Origin: Candidatus Defluviilinea gracilis | GTDB taxonomy: Bacteria; Chloroflexota; Anaerolineae; Anaerolineales; Villigracilaceae | Length of the DNA stretch: 64,000 nt | Assembly: GCA_016716235.1 (NCBI GenBank) | Contig: JADJWS010000001.1 | Coordinates: forward strand, 1,798,001 to 1,862,000 | Reading direction: 5' to 3' | Shown here: positions 40,899 to 50,053 of the stretch, one piece after another | Layout of the letters: each line of letters opens with the position of its first letter | Numbering within the stretch: position 1 is the first letter of the stretch | The notes under the pieces: generated by a model | Database searches by the model: none | What the model was told of the DNA's origin: nothing | What the model saw: the letters and a program-made list of their open reading frames with translations, nothing else | Made by a program: the position numbers and the translations under genes

Positions 40899-41879
40899 CT
40901 AACTCATCGTCAACGCCATCACGGCTTTCTGCGCGTGGAGGCGGTTCTCGGCTTCATCGTAGACAACCGAATGTTTGCCGTCTATCACGCCGTCGGTGAC
41001 TTCGAGTCCGCGGTCGGCGGGGAGGCAGTGCATGTAGATCGAGTCTTCCTTGGTGAGTCCCATGCGGCGCTCGTCGGTGATCCATGATTTGTATTTGTCA
41101 ATCAGGGCTTTGCCTTCTTCTTTGCCTGTCGTTGTGAGAAGCGGACCCCAACTCTTGGGATACACCACATCCGCATCTTTGAAGGCTTCGTCCATGTTGT
41201 CGGTCACATCGAAACCGACGCCGTATTTCTTCGCGTTGTCCTTTGCCTGTTGCATGATGTCGGGCATGAGTTTGAACTCAGGCGGGTGAGCCAGCACCAC
41301 GTCGCAACCGAAGCGGGTCATTTGCAGGATCAACGATTGCGGCACCGAGATCGGTTTGCTGTACGACGCGGCATACGCCCACGAGACGACGACTTTCTTT
41401 TTCTTCAAGTCGCGTCCCTTCTTTTCGATGACGGTCATAATATCCGCCAGACATTGGAAGGGATGATACACATCGCATTGCATGTTGAGGATCGGCGCGC
41501 GGCTGGCTTTGGCAACCTCGTTGATATATTGATTGCCATATTGCCAGTCGCATTGACGGATGGCAATGCCGTCGAAGTAGCGACCGAAAATTTCGCCGAT
41601 CTCTTTCGCGGTATCGCCGTGCGAAATTTGAGTCGTTTCGCTGTCAATGAACGCGGCATGTCCGCCGAGTTGTGCCATGCCCGCCTCGAACGATCCGCGT
41701 GTGCGCGTGGACGTGAAGAAGAACAGCATGGCAAGGACTTTGTCGCGCAACAACGCGTGCGGTTCACCGAGCGCGCGCTTGCGTTTCAAATCCCACGCCA
41801 CGTCTAAAACGGTTTCGACTTCCTCTTTGGTGAAGTCGAGGTCGCCGATGAAATCGCGGCCTCTGAAGTTGGTTTGCAT
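40899..41879 (-). CDS. YgeW-like carbamoyltransferase
   Basis: 326 residues. FFTSTRTRGSFEAGMAQLGG is the carbamoyl-phosphate STRTR loop, YHPFQCLADIMTVIEKKG the second contact, ADVVYPKSWGPL and MHCLPADRGLEVTD the substrate side. VYPKSW and the neighbours point to the YgeW group rather than ornithine carbamoyltransferase. YgeW-type enzymes act in the phosphorolysis of a ureido compound during purine breakdown; that role here is inferred. GGAG lies 7-8 bases before the ATG. Confidence 0.8.
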   Translation of the reverse strand: MQTNFRGRDFIGDLDFTKEEVETVLDVAWDLKRKRALGEPHALLRDKVLAMLFFFTSTRTRGSFEAGMAQLGGHAAFIDSETTQISHGDTAKEIGEIFGRYFDGIAIRQCDWQYGNQYINEVAKASRAPILNMQCDVYHPFQCLADIMTVIEKKGRDLKKKKVVVSWAYAASYSKPISVPQSLILQMTRFGCDVVLAHPPEFKLMPDIMQQAKDNAKKYGVGFDVTDNMDEAFKDADVVYPKSWGPLLTTTGKEEGKALIDKYKSWITDERRMGLTKEDSIYMHCLPADRGLEVTDGVIDGKHSVVYDEAENRLHAQKAVMALTMS

Positions 41880-41933
41880 AAGTTAGTCTCCTGGTTTTTT
41901 AGTCTTATAGTCGCAGAGCGACTAGTGAGATTT

Positions 41934-43133
41934 TTACTTGATCAAACTCGGCAAGATCGCGTAGAACTCCGTCGCTTTGACCATATCTTCGAGCGAGACG
42001 GAATCGTTGACAGTGTGCGCGGTCTCTTCGTCGCCTGGACCGAATCCGATTGACGGGATGCCTGCTTTGCCCGCCCAGTAGATTCCGTTCGTGGAGAAGT
42101 TCCACTTGCCGCTGGGGGCGGGAGTCAAGCCGATTTGTTCACGCGCCAGCTGTCCCGCGCGGACGAGCGGATGGTCTTCCTCCAATGCCCACGCGGGGAA
42201 ATATTTATCCACAGGGAAAACGAATCCCGTATACGAAGGCTCATCGTAAAAAAGTTCTTCAAGTTTGACGCTGTCTTTGAACTCCTTGGGAATCAACGCC
42301 TCGACCTGCGCCCGCACCTGCTCCTTCGTTTCGCCGAACGTCATGCGCCGATCAATGAAGATGACCGCCTCATCAGGCACCGCGTTGATGGACGGCGTTT
42401 TGACGTGCATGTCGCTGACGGTGATCTTGCCATGCCCGAGAAATTCATGGTCGCCGAGTTGCGGTTCGAGATCGCGGATGCCCGCGATGATGGGAAGTAA
42501 TTTGTAGATGGCGTTGTCGCCGAGATGATTCGACGCGGCGTGCGCGCTGCGTCCCTTCGACGTGATCTTCATCTCGAGCCGCCCCTTGTGTCCGCGATAC
42601 GTGAGCATCTTCGTCGGCTCACCGATGACGACAAAATCGGGTTTGATGCCAGGGTCAACTTCAACGAACGTGTTGGGCGCGATGCCGTCACACCATTCTT
42701 CCATGTTGCCGAAGTAATACGCCGTCCAGCCGTCGAGCAGACCGAGATCGCGCGCCATCGCCAAGCCGTAGATCATCCCAGGTGTGGAGCCTTTTTCATC
42801 GCACGCGCCGCGCGCATAAAGCACACCATTTTCAATTTTGCCTTTGAACGGATCCCATCCCCACATGGACGGATCGCCCACCCCAACCGTATCAATGTGC
42901 GAATCATAGACGATGACTCGCTCCCCATTTCCGATGCGCCCGATGGTGTTGCCCATCTTGTCGAAGCGGGCTTCGTCGAAACCCAACTTCTTCATTTCTG
43001 CCTGAACACGCTCGCCGACGGGGCCGATCTTGGAATCCATACTCGGAATCTCGCAAATTTCGAGCATGAACTGGATCATCTCTTCGCGTGAGTTGTTGAC
43101 TCGCTTTTGTATTTCTTGTAGTTTGTTTGTCAT
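41934..43133 (-). CDS. YgeY-like M20 family hydrolase
   Basis: 399 residues, M20 metallopeptidase fold. Metal ligands: YDSHIDTVGVGD (His, Asp), ARGACDEKGSTPGMIYGL (Asp), NMEEWCDGIAPN (Glu pair) and ETAHTVNDSVS (His). The dimerisation domain contains KGRSAHAASNHLGDNAIYKLLP. It resembles the hydrolases annotated as selenium-metabolism-linked YgeY, which occur in purine-degradation clusters. Not a generic dipeptidase by context: YgeW-like and carbamate kinase genes follow on the same strand. Confidence 0.82.
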   Translation of the reverse strand: MTNKLQEIQKRVNNSREEMIQFMLEICEIPSMDSKIGPVGERVQAEMKKLGFDEARFDKMGNTIGRIGNGERVIVYDSHIDTVGVGDPSMWGWDPFKGKIENGVLYARGACDEKGSTPGMIYGLAMARDLGLLDGWTAYYFGNMEEWCDGIAPNTFVEVDPGIKPDFVVIGEPTKMLTYRGHKGRLEMKITSKGRSAHAASNHLGDNAIYKLLPIIAGIRDLEPQLGDHEFLGHGKITVSDMHVKTPSINAVPDEAVIFIDRRMTFGETKEQVRAQVEALIPKEFKDSVKLEELFYDEPSYTGFVFPVDKYFPAWALEEDHPLVRAGQLAREQIGLTPAPSGKWNFSTNGIYWAGKAGIPSIGFGPGDEETAHTVNDSVSLEDMVKATEFYAILPSLIK

Positions 43134-43144
43134 AGTTTTTCCTT

Positions 43145-43220
43145 TTTTACCACGAAGGACACAACGGACACAAAGGAATAAGTCAATGGTTTTCCTTTGT
43201 GAACTTCGTGTCCTTCGTGT
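43145..43220. repeat. GAAGGACACAA-type repeat
   Basis: Forward units CCACGAAGGACAC and the complementary CTTCGTGTCCTTCGTG face each other in the spacer between the YgeY-like and GntR genes. The same unit occurs at 12277-12400 by thrB/thrC. Confidence 0.7.
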
Positions 43221-43940
43221 TTAATTTGTATTTCCTACCCGCCGATTGACGTGGAAATGGAAATAGCCTGGAATAAAATAACTCACCGAAAAATCCACCA
43301 CGTTGTTCTTGAGATCGAATAACTGCGACTCGAACTTCAGCAGAACATCATCGCGTTGGATTTCGAGCGGCTTGGCAACGTCGGCATGGGCGTTAGTCGC
43401 GCCGACGACTGCGCGGGAGATTCCGAGTTTGTCGCCGCGGGCGAGCAGAAAGTCGAGGACAGAGCCGCTGAAGTTGGAGGGCAGATCGGACGGCTTGAGA
43501 ATCGACTCGGGCAGGATGTCCACCAAATAGGCGGCGGGACGGCGGTCGGCGCGGATCACGCGTTGGATGCGCGTGAGGCGCGTCTTTTCGGCGACGCCGA
43601 GTCCCTTTGCAGAGTCGGCATCCGCATCGAATTGCTCGATCTGCAGATCGCTGACGGTGATTTCCAAGTTCATGCGCCGCGCCATCGTCTCGATACTTTC
43701 GAGTTTTTCAAGACCCGCGTCAATTGCTCGAATCTTGCCGACCACATACGTGCCAGAACCTTGACGACGCCGAATCACGCCTTGCGTTTCGAACGTGCGC
43801 ATCGCTTCGCGCAACGTGGCGCGCGACACGCCGAGTTGTTTCGCAAGTTCAGGCTCCGAGATCAAGCGCTGACCTGCGGGCGTCTTCGCGATCAATTTTG
43901 CGAGATCGGCTTGCAATCGTTGAAAGGGAAAATTTGCCAT
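43221..43940 (-). CDS. GntR/HutC family regulator
   Basis: 239 residues. Winged helix at 1-75: LISEPELAKQLGVSRATLREAMRTFETQGVIRRRQGSGTYV. The rest is a UTRA ligand-binding domain (TRIQRVIRADRRPAAYLVDILPESIL). Its ATG overlaps the stop of the adenine deaminase gene by one base (TGATG), so it is made from the purine-catabolism operon and is its likely local regulator. I start at 43940; the preceding GTG belongs to the upstream frame. Confidence 0.88.
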   Translation of the reverse strand: MANFPFQRLQADLAKLIAKTPAGQRLISEPELAKQLGVSRATLREAMRTFETQGVIRRRQGSGTYVVGKIRAIDAGLEKLESIETMARRMNLEITVSDLQIEQFDADADSAKGLGVAEKTRLTRIQRVIRADRRPAAYLVDILPESILKPSDLPSNFSGSVLDFLLARGDKLGISRAVVGATNAHADVAKPLEIQRDDVLLKFESQLFDLKNNVVDFSVSYFIPGYFHFHVNRRVGNTN

Positions 43941-45727
43941 CACGACTCCAATACGGGAATAAATTCAAACTTCGTCACATCCACCAAGCCTTTGTCCGAG
44001 ATCCGCAATTCGGGGATGACCACGAGCGCCAGCAAACTCAATTGCATGTTCGGGTTATTCAACTCGCACCCACACATCTTAAATCCCTCCAAAATGGATT
44101 CGGCTTTGCGCGCCACGATGTCCGCTTTCTCGGTGGACATCAACCCCGCGATTTTTAACTCGACTTGACCGATCACCTCGCCATTGCGGACGACGACCTG
44201 CCCGCCTCCGCTTCGCGCCAAGGTGTTGCCTGCCACCGCCATCGACGCGTCATCGGTGCCGACGACGATCATGTGATGCGAGTCATGCGCGACGGTAGAC
44301 GCAATGGCGCATTTCGCGGTGAATCCAAACCCGCTGACAAGCCCCAGCGTGATGCCGCCCGTGGCTTTGTGACGTTCGACGAGGGCAATCTTGGCGAGGT
44401 CGCGGGTGATGTCGGCTTTGATCTCGCCGTATTCGGGTTGAAGGTCGAAGGTCAAATGTCGCGTGCCTGCATGGTTTTCAATGATGCCAATTACATTGGC
44501 TTTGACCTGTGACCTTGGACTTGTGACTTGTAATTTAAAGTCTTCGGCTTTCAACCGCCTCTTCAACTTCACCGAATTCTTCACCCACGCGGGATAGGTG
44601 AATTTCGACAAATTCACTTTCCACGTTCCACTTTCTGCAATCACTCTTCCTTTTGCAATCACCACATCCGCCTTGAAGTTTTTCAAATCTTCCACCAACA
44701 CCACATCCGCCCAGCGGCCGGGGGCGATCATACCCATATCTTTGCTCACGCCGAAATGTTCGGCGGTATTGATGGTCATCATTTGAATCGCGGTCATCGG
44801 CGGAAGTCCCTGCTCGATGGCGTGACGCAGGACGCGATCCATGTGACCTTCGCCTGTCAACGTCCCCGCGTGCGAGTCGTCGGTGCAGAGGATGAAGCGG
44901 CGCGAATCAAGTTTCTTTTCGGTAATGGCCTTCACCTGCGCGGCCACATCGTGCCACGCCGACCCGTAACGGAGCATGGATTTCATGCCCTGTCGCACGC
45001 GCGCCACCGCGTCTTCGAGGCGCGTGCCTTCGTGGTCGTCCTCCGCGCCGCCTGCCACGTAGCCATGAAATGGAATTCCCAGATCGGGCGAGGCGTAATG
45101 TCCGCCGATGGTTTTGCCCGCCGCGTGGGTGAGCGACATTTCAGCGAGCATGTTTTTATCGCCCATGAACACGCCGGGAAAGTTCATCATCTCGCCCAAG
45201 CCGATGATGCCCTTCCATTTCATCGCCGCCGCCACCTCTTTCGGTCCGATGGATGCGCCGGGCGTTTCGAGCCCGGGCGCGGAGGGGACGCACGACGGCA
45301 TCTGCACCCACACGTGGATGGGTTGCTTTTGCGCTTCGTCCACCATCAACTTGACGCCGCGCAAGCCGAACACGTTGGCGATCTCGTGCGGGTCAATGAA
45401 CATGCCGGTCGTGCCGCGCGCCGCGACCGCGCGCACGAACTCAGTGACGGTGACCATGCCCGACTCGACGTGCATGTGTCCATCCAGCAACCCCGGCACG
45501 AGGAAACGTCCCTTCGCTTCGATGACCTTCGTCTTTTTGCCGATGGCGTGTTGCGCATCGCGTCCAACATAAGCAATGTGACCGTCCACGATGGCAATAT
45601 CCGTGTCGGGGATGATCTCGCCGGATTGCACGCTGACCCACCTGCCGCCGCGAATCACAAGGTCGGCGGGCGCGCGCCCCATGGCGATATCAACAAGGGA
45701 ACAAGTTAGTTTTGTGGAGGATGGCAT
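43940..45727 (-). CDS. ade: Adenine deaminase with heptamer-coded patches
   Basis: 595 residues. Hydrolyses adenine to hypoxanthine and ammonia. PGLLDGHMHVESGMVTVTEF, FIDPHEIANVFGLRG, ILCTDDSHAGTLTGEGHMDRVLRHAI, INTAEHFGVSKDMGMIAPGRWADVV and KCAIASTVAHDSHHMIVVGTDDASMAVAGN are diagnostic. Three stretches are 7-bp arrays at DNA level: 44440-44460, 44501-44535 (five units, coding part of FKLQVTSPRSQVKA) and 44615-44635 (coding ESGTWKVN). They fall in linkers outside the active site. ATG at 45727 with GGAG 5-6 bases upstream. Confidence 0.92.
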   Translation of the reverse strand: MPSSTKLTCSLVDIAMGRAPADLVIRGGRWVSVQSGEIIPDTDIAIVDGHIAYVGRDAQHAIGKKTKVIEAKGRFLVPGLLDGHMHVESGMVTVTEFVRAVAARGTTGMFIDPHEIANVFGLRGVKLMVDEAQKQPIHVWVQMPSCVPSAPGLETPGASIGPKEVAAAMKWKGIIGLGEMMNFPGVFMGDKNMLAEMSLTHAAGKTIGGHYASPDLGIPFHGYVAGGAEDDHEGTRLEDAVARVRQGMKSMLRYGSAWHDVAAQVKAITEKKLDSRRFILCTDDSHAGTLTGEGHMDRVLRHAIEQGLPPMTAIQMMTINTAEHFGVSKDMGMIAPGRWADVVLVEDLKNFKADVVIAKGRVIAESGTWKVNLSKFTYPAWVKNSVKLKRRLKAEDFKLQVTSPRSQVKANVIGIIENHAGTRHLTFDLQPEYGEIKADITRDLAKIALVERHKATGGITLGLVSGFGFTAKCAIASTVAHDSHHMIVVGTDDASMAVAGNTLARSGGGQVVVRNGEVIGQVELKIAGLMSTEKADIVARKAESILEGFKMCGCELNNPNMQLSLLALVVIPELRISDKGLVDVTKFEFIPVLES

Positions 45728-45821
45728 TGATACTCCGTAGTTCGTATTGCGTATCGTTCTCACGCAGTTGAACTGCGTGAGAAACAAAAGATGGGTCTAA
45801 ACGTTTGAACGTTCCAACGTG
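45728..45821. repeat. Palindrome and short arrays before ade
   Basis: GTAGTTC/GTATTGC/GTATCGT heptamers, then the palindrome TTCTCACGCAGTTG with CAACTGCGTGAGAA-like right arm (45757-45785), then AACGTTTGAACGTTCC units. No gene. Confidence 0.65.
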
Positions 45822-47201
45822 CTAACCTGCCAACAAGCGTTTTGCGGCTTGGTTGTGTTTCTCCGCAAGTTGACGTTCATCCAGAGTGGAGAGTTGACCT
45901 TCTTTGACGATGAACTTTCCGCCGACGACGGTGTAATCGGCATTGACGGGTTGACCGAAGACAATCGCCGAAACGGGATCGTGCATCCCTGCGAAGCCGA
46001 GTTTGTTCAAGTTGACGGCGAAGAAGTCGGCGCATTTGCCACTTTCCAAACTTCCGATATCTTTTCTGCCTAACACCGCCGCCCCACCGCGCGTTCCTAG
46101 ATATAACGCTTCGCGGGCGGTCATGAGTTTTCTATTTGGATCATCGGATAATGAGTAGCCTGTAATTCCCTCTTTCACGCGAGACAACAACATCGCGTTG
46201 CGGACTTCGGCGAGAAGATGTGAACCGTCATTGGATGCGGAGCCGTCCACGCCCAAGCCAACATTCACACCTGCTTTGCGATATTCTTTGATCGGCGCGA
46301 CGCCAGAGGCGAGTCGCATGTTCGAGGTGGGACAGTGCGCCACTCCGCAGTTGTGCTTGGCGAAGACTTTGATCTCTTCGTCATTCACCCACACGGCGTG
46401 CGCGAACCAGACATCGTCGCCAACCCAATCCACTTCTTGCATGTACCCGCCTGGGCGATGACCGAATTTCTCCAAGCAAAATTGTTCCTCGTCTTCGGTC
46501 TCGGCGAGATGCGTGTGCAGATGCACGCCATATTCACGCGCGAGCTTGGCAGATTGTTTCATCAGTTCGCCTGTCACGCTGAACGGTGAACACGGAGCCA
46601 AAACAATTTGCACCATCGAGCCTGGTTTCGCGTCGTGATATTTTTGGATGAGACGTAGCGAGTCTTTGAGGATAGACTCTTCATCGTCCACCACGCTGTC
46701 GGGCGGGAGACCGCCATCCGCTTCGCCCAGCGACATGGAGCCGCGCGAGGCGTGGAGGCGGAGTCCCACTTCCGCGGCCGCGGCAATCTCATCGTCGAGT
46801 TTTGAACCGTTTGGGTAGAGGTAGAGATGGTCAGAAGCCGTTGTGCATCCAGACAAGGCAAGTTCCGCGAGGGCGGTTTGAGTCGAGGTGAAAATATCGT
46901 GGGGCGTGAGGCGAGCCCAGATCGGGTAGAGCGTTTTGAGCCAGTTGAAGAGGTTGGCATCTTGCGCGGCAGGGACGGCGCGCGTGAGGGTCTGGTAGAA
47001 GTGGTGATGCGTGTTGACGAGGCCCGGGAGGAGGACGTGACCTTTGAGGTCGAGGGTTTCATCGGCCTCGCTGGACAAACTGGAAGTTTGTCCTACTTGT
47101 TCAATGAAACCGTCGCGGATAAAAAGACCGCCATCGGGGATTTCGGTGTGGTGGTCGTCCATGGTGAGGAGGTGGGCGTTTTTGATGAGGAGGGTGGGCA
47201 T
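45822..47201 (-). CDS. 8-oxoguanine deaminase-like amidohydrolase
   Basis: 459 residues. LPGLVNTHHHFYQTLTRAVPAAQDANLFNWL and LYPIWARLTPHD match the 8-oxoguanine deaminase/hydroxyatrazine aminohydrolase group; SGCTTASDHLYLYPNG, HLHTHLAETEDEEQFC, VWFAHAVWVNDEEI and GLGVDGSASNDGS provide metal and catalytic residues. Near the N-terminus VGQTSSLSS is encoded by a perfect palindrome (47073-47093, GGACAAACT-GGA-AGTTTGTCC), also found in the gene at 55487. First gene of the purine cluster; no good ribosome binding site before the ATG. Confidence 0.82.
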   Translation of the reverse strand: MPTLLIKNAHLLTMDDHHTEIPDGGLFIRDGFIEQVGQTSSLSSEADETLDLKGHVLLPGLVNTHHHFYQTLTRAVPAAQDANLFNWLKTLYPIWARLTPHDIFTSTQTALAELALSGCTTASDHLYLYPNGSKLDDEIAAAAEVGLRLHASRGSMSLGEADGGLPPDSVVDDEESILKDSLRLIQKYHDAKPGSMVQIVLAPCSPFSVTGELMKQSAKLAREYGVHLHTHLAETEDEEQFCLEKFGHRPGGYMQEVDWVGDDVWFAHAVWVNDEEIKVFAKHNCGVAHCPTSNMRLASGVAPIKEYRKAGVNVGLGVDGSASNDGSHLLAEVRNAMLLSRVKEGITGYSLSDDPNRKLMTAREALYLGTRGGAAVLGRKDIGSLESGKCADFFAVNLNKLGFAGMHDPVSAIVFGQPVNADYTVVGGKFIVKEGQLSTLDERQLAEKHNQAAKRLLAG

Positions 47202-47212
47202 GGGGGGAGGAG

Positions 47213-47300
47213 TAAGTGGTAATTAGTAATTGGTGATTGGTAATTGGTGAATGAGAGAATTGGAGAATTGGAGATTAGGGACTGGAGACTGGAGATTGTT
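47213..47300. repeat. Heptamer repeat array, TAATTGG/AGATTGG type
   Basis: The best example in the window: TAATTGG, TGATTGG, TAATTGG units pass into GAATTGG and GACTGGA units with a strict 7-bp period for about 85 bases. Recalls the heptamer repeats (STRR) of filamentous cyanobacteria. Confidence 0.85.
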
Positions 47301-47454
47301 TGGTGGCAAGTGGACTAGACGAAAGTTGTCTGACAACTTGAAGTGTAGCGGAAAGTAGGGAGGATGTCAATTAGGGGATATGTGACTTCGCTAAACTTCA
47401 AAAGACCGTATCCGCAATGTATATCATGTGTTTGATTAATCGAAGGAAGATAAC

Positions 47455-48267
47455 ATGTACAAATCAATTGCAATCTTATTGACACTAGCAATTTTAGTAA
47501 GTGGCTGTGGGGGGCAATCTCCATTGGATCAAGCCGGCACGATGGTTGCACAAACCGTTGCCGCCGAGCCGCCTACCGGTACACATCAGCCGTCTTCGAC
47601 ACTTTCACCAACTGGCACCCCAACCTTTATTTCAACTGCCACGGCAAATATCGCCCTGACCGCGACACTTGAGGCTTACCATGTTGTCTCTGATTTGGAT
47701 GTATTTATAGGACCAAACTCGGGCATCTCTTATAAGGATGGATACCTTGCATGGAAACAGAATCAGCCTGTGACGATAAAAATGACGGGGCCGCAAAAGG
47801 ACGCGGGACTATTTGAGCAAATTGATGAGAAAATACAAGCAACAGATTTTATTTTTAAATCAGATGTAACATGGAATGCTTCGGGAGTTCTAATCTGCGG
47901 CTTGATCTTTCGCTCAGAAATAGATCTTGCAAAAGGAGAACAATACCAGTTTTACTTTTATCGCCTGTCCGGTTTACCAGCATACTTTATTGACGCCTAT
48001 GAATTCGGTAGGCGCAAATATTCTGTGTCTACCACAAAATTCTCTGACACATTGAATGTTGAGAACGATGGAAGCAATCAGTTCCTATTGGTTGCCCAGG
48101 GAAACGCATTTGACGTATTCATTAACGGGATACACCAAGGCCGCTTTCATGACGAAAGTCAACAACGACGTTCGAGTGGGATTTTTGGCTTCTTGGGCTG
48201 GCAGGAATCCGGTGAAGGGAGTTGCTCCTTCGAAAACAGTTGGATTTGGTTGCTACCGGACCAATAG
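47455..48267 (+). CDS. Lipoprotein with jelly-roll-like domain
   Basis: 270 residues. Signal MYKSIAILLTLAILVSGC with lipobox ending at Cys18, then a Thr/Pro/Ser-rich linker (about 20-75). The rest (DFIFKSDVTWN, YQFYFYRLSG, NQFLLVAQGNAFDVFINGIHQGRFHDES, GIFGFLGWQ) has the strand pattern of concanavalin-like sandwich domains such as DUF1080-type proteins. Function unknown; probably carbohydrate binding. Less GC-rich than its neighbours. Confidence 0.7.
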   Translation: MYKSIAILLTLAILVSGCGGQSPLDQAGTMVAQTVAAEPPTGTHQPSSTLSPTGTPTFISTATANIALTATLEAYHVVSDLDVFIGPNSGISYKDGYLAWKQNQPVTIKMTGPQKDAGLFEQIDEKIQATDFIFKSDVTWNASGVLICGLIFRSEIDLAKGEQYQFYFYRLSGLPAYFIDAYEFGRRKYSVSTTKFSDTLNVENDGSNQFLLVAQGNAFDVFINGIHQGRFHDESQQRRSSGIFGFLGWQESGEGSCSFENSWIWLLPDQ

Positions 48268-48308
48268 GTAAAGAGATGCCCGATGTGAATAGTTGTTGGG
48301 TATCTTTC

Positions 48309-49859
48309 TTATTTCAGATATTGTAGTAGCCAGCCTGCTAGATCTGCAATATCAGGCCTGGCGCCAAAGAAATATGGATTGTTCATGTGATCAATAAGTG
48401 AATTTGGGTCGATTGGTGGCGGTTCTCCTCCGTCAATCGTCGTCACTTTATATTCCTTTCCAGTGCTTATCTCTCGCAATGAGACAGTCCAGAAGAATTG
48501 TACACGATTGAAATACAGATGAAATGAAACCGGTGGTAAGTTGGAATACAACGGAACGTTTTTAAGCAGGTGCGGTTCTCGCCCAATAATCTTAGTGTCT
48601 TCAGTGATGCATGCTACATAATGCATTGCGCCCGGAGTTTTTGCTGCAAGGTCCTCAGGGAGATCTGTTTCAACCCCGTAAACAAGGGCACGTTTTGTAG
48701 CCTCATCCAATCCAAAAATCGGCAAACTGGGATTTGCATGATGCTCGCAAACGATTCTCGCGGCATCCTTCATCGCTTTCTGAGCCTGTTCGCCATCTGA
48801 TTGTGAGAACGCAAGATATGTGTCGCTCCTTACCTCATCTACAGATTTCTTCGCAGAATCCGTCGCAGCATTTTCTTGTGCAAAATCAAGCAACACTAGA
48901 GCGCCAATAAAATCCTTTTCGGCGACCAGTCCACCAGCCCACTGAACGTATCCATTTGCAATAACATCTTTAGCCGCAGACGGATCACGTTCCTCAACCA
49001 GTTTTGATGCTATTCCATATTGTTCCATTGCCTTGTCAAAATCATTTTGGTCGATCAAGAAGCCTCCCCATTCGGTATGAAGTTTTTCCTTATTTGCCCG
49101 TACCTGCTCGGCAACAGTTGACTCGACTGATTCTGCGGAATCAAGTTTGCTTTCAGCCTCTTCGAACTTTTTTTGCGATTGCAACTGCAAGCCCCAATCC
49201 AAATAAGTCTGCGCTAGTTCGCGTTGTGCAGTTTGAGCATGCTCAGGCTCTTGATTGCTTTCTGCCCAATTCTTGAAATCGCTAAACACTTGTTGTGCAT
49301 CTTCGAATTCCCCTGCGGTTCGTAGCCCAACACCCCAAGAGATGTACATCTCAGGGTAAAGATCGATTGCACTTGCCGCTGCGTCAGTGCCTGCATATTT
49401 CGTCAGAACGTTATTAAGATTCGATACTGCTTGCGAAAAGTTTTTTGCGTCCGCTTGTTCTTTCGCCAGATTGACCAGCATCAGAGCGCTATGCTCATGA
49501 GCTTTTGCTACAAAGATACCATTGGGGTAGGATGCAGAATACACTTCATAAGAATTCAGCGCTTCCTGCCAGTCAGAGTCCCCTTCCTGACGGTTCGCAA
49601 GGGAATACACCGCACATTCCATGGCGGGTTGTGTCAGTGTCTTGTCCTCAATGAAAGCAGGGTAAATAGTGGTGTAGAAATTATCAAGACTGAGGACAGT
49701 ATTACAGTTTCCACCTTTGTAACTAGATAGAATCGCAATCGGTAGAATGAAGATCCCACTTCCATACACAAGCAACAGAAGCAGTATGACTATGATTGGA
49801 ACAAGAAGACGGATAAATCGTTTCTTGTCGGGCTTAGCGGATTCGGAAAGTTCAGACAT
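48309..49859 (-). CDS. Membrane-anchored TPR-like protein
   Basis: 516 residues. A charged start MSELSESAKPDKKR precedes one membrane helix (LLVPIIVILLLLLVYGSGIFIL). The body (about 60-400) is helical with TPR-like periodicity (EALNSYEVYSASYPNGIFVAKAHEHSALMLVNLAKEQA and further repeats), and the C-terminal 120 residues are beta-rich. No catalytic motif. I chose the ATG at 49859 because AAGGAGG lies 4-5 bases upstream. Role unknown. Confidence 0.75.
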   Translation of the reverse strand: MSELSESAKPDKKRFIRLLVPIIVILLLLLVYGSGIFILPIAILSSYKGGNCNTVLSLDNFYTTIYPAFIEDKTLTQPAMECAVYSLANRQEGDSDWQEALNSYEVYSASYPNGIFVAKAHEHSALMLVNLAKEQADAKNFSQAVSNLNNVLTKYAGTDAAASAIDLYPEMYISWGVGLRTAGEFEDAQQVFSDFKNWAESNQEPEHAQTAQRELAQTYLDWGLQLQSQKKFEEAESKLDSAESVESTVAEQVRANKEKLHTEWGGFLIDQNDFDKAMEQYGIASKLVEERDPSAAKDVIANGYVQWAGGLVAEKDFIGALVLLDFAQENAATDSAKKSVDEVRSDTYLAFSQSDGEQAQKAMKDAARIVCEHHANPSLPIFGLDEATKRALVYGVETDLPEDLAAKTPGAMHYVACITEDTKIIGREPHLLKNVPLYSNLPPVSFHLYFNRVQFFWTVSLREISTGKEYKVTTIDGGEPPPIDPNSLIDHMNNPYFFGARPDIADLAGWLLQYLK

Positions 49860-50041
49860 AGTTCCTCCTTGAAAAATCATCTCGAGACCAAAATATATAC
49901 ACTCAACGCGCCTGAGGTGACAATCTTTACCATTTAAAACCCTACTATCAGAAGCAGGATACGATTTCAAGTGTTGAGCAGGTGGTGGGATTTGATTGAG
50001 ACCTGTCCTTCGACTTTCCCAAATGGGCAGTGGTCAAGGCT

Positions 50042-50047
50042 TATAAT
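50042..50047 (+). promoter_or_regulatory. -10 box of SRPBCC gene
   Basis: TATAAT ends 6 bases before the ATG at 50054; the transcript is probably leaderless. Confidence 0.6.
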
Positions 50048-50053
50048 ACCTCC

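Noticed and set aside
40899..41879. Assignment as ornithine carbamoyltransferase (argF)
   Set aside because: STRTR and HCLPA are shared by the superfamily, but VYPKSW and the YgeY/carbamate kinase context favour the YgeW group; no arginine genes are nearby.
45822..47201. Assignment as SsnA
   Set aside because: The NTHHHFYQTLTRAVPAAQDA block fits the 8-oxoguanine deaminase/hydroxyatrazine hydrolase group better than SsnA.
47213..47300. CRISPR-like array
   Set aside because: The units are 7 bp, contiguous and degenerate; there are no spacers of constant length, no cas genes and no leader.
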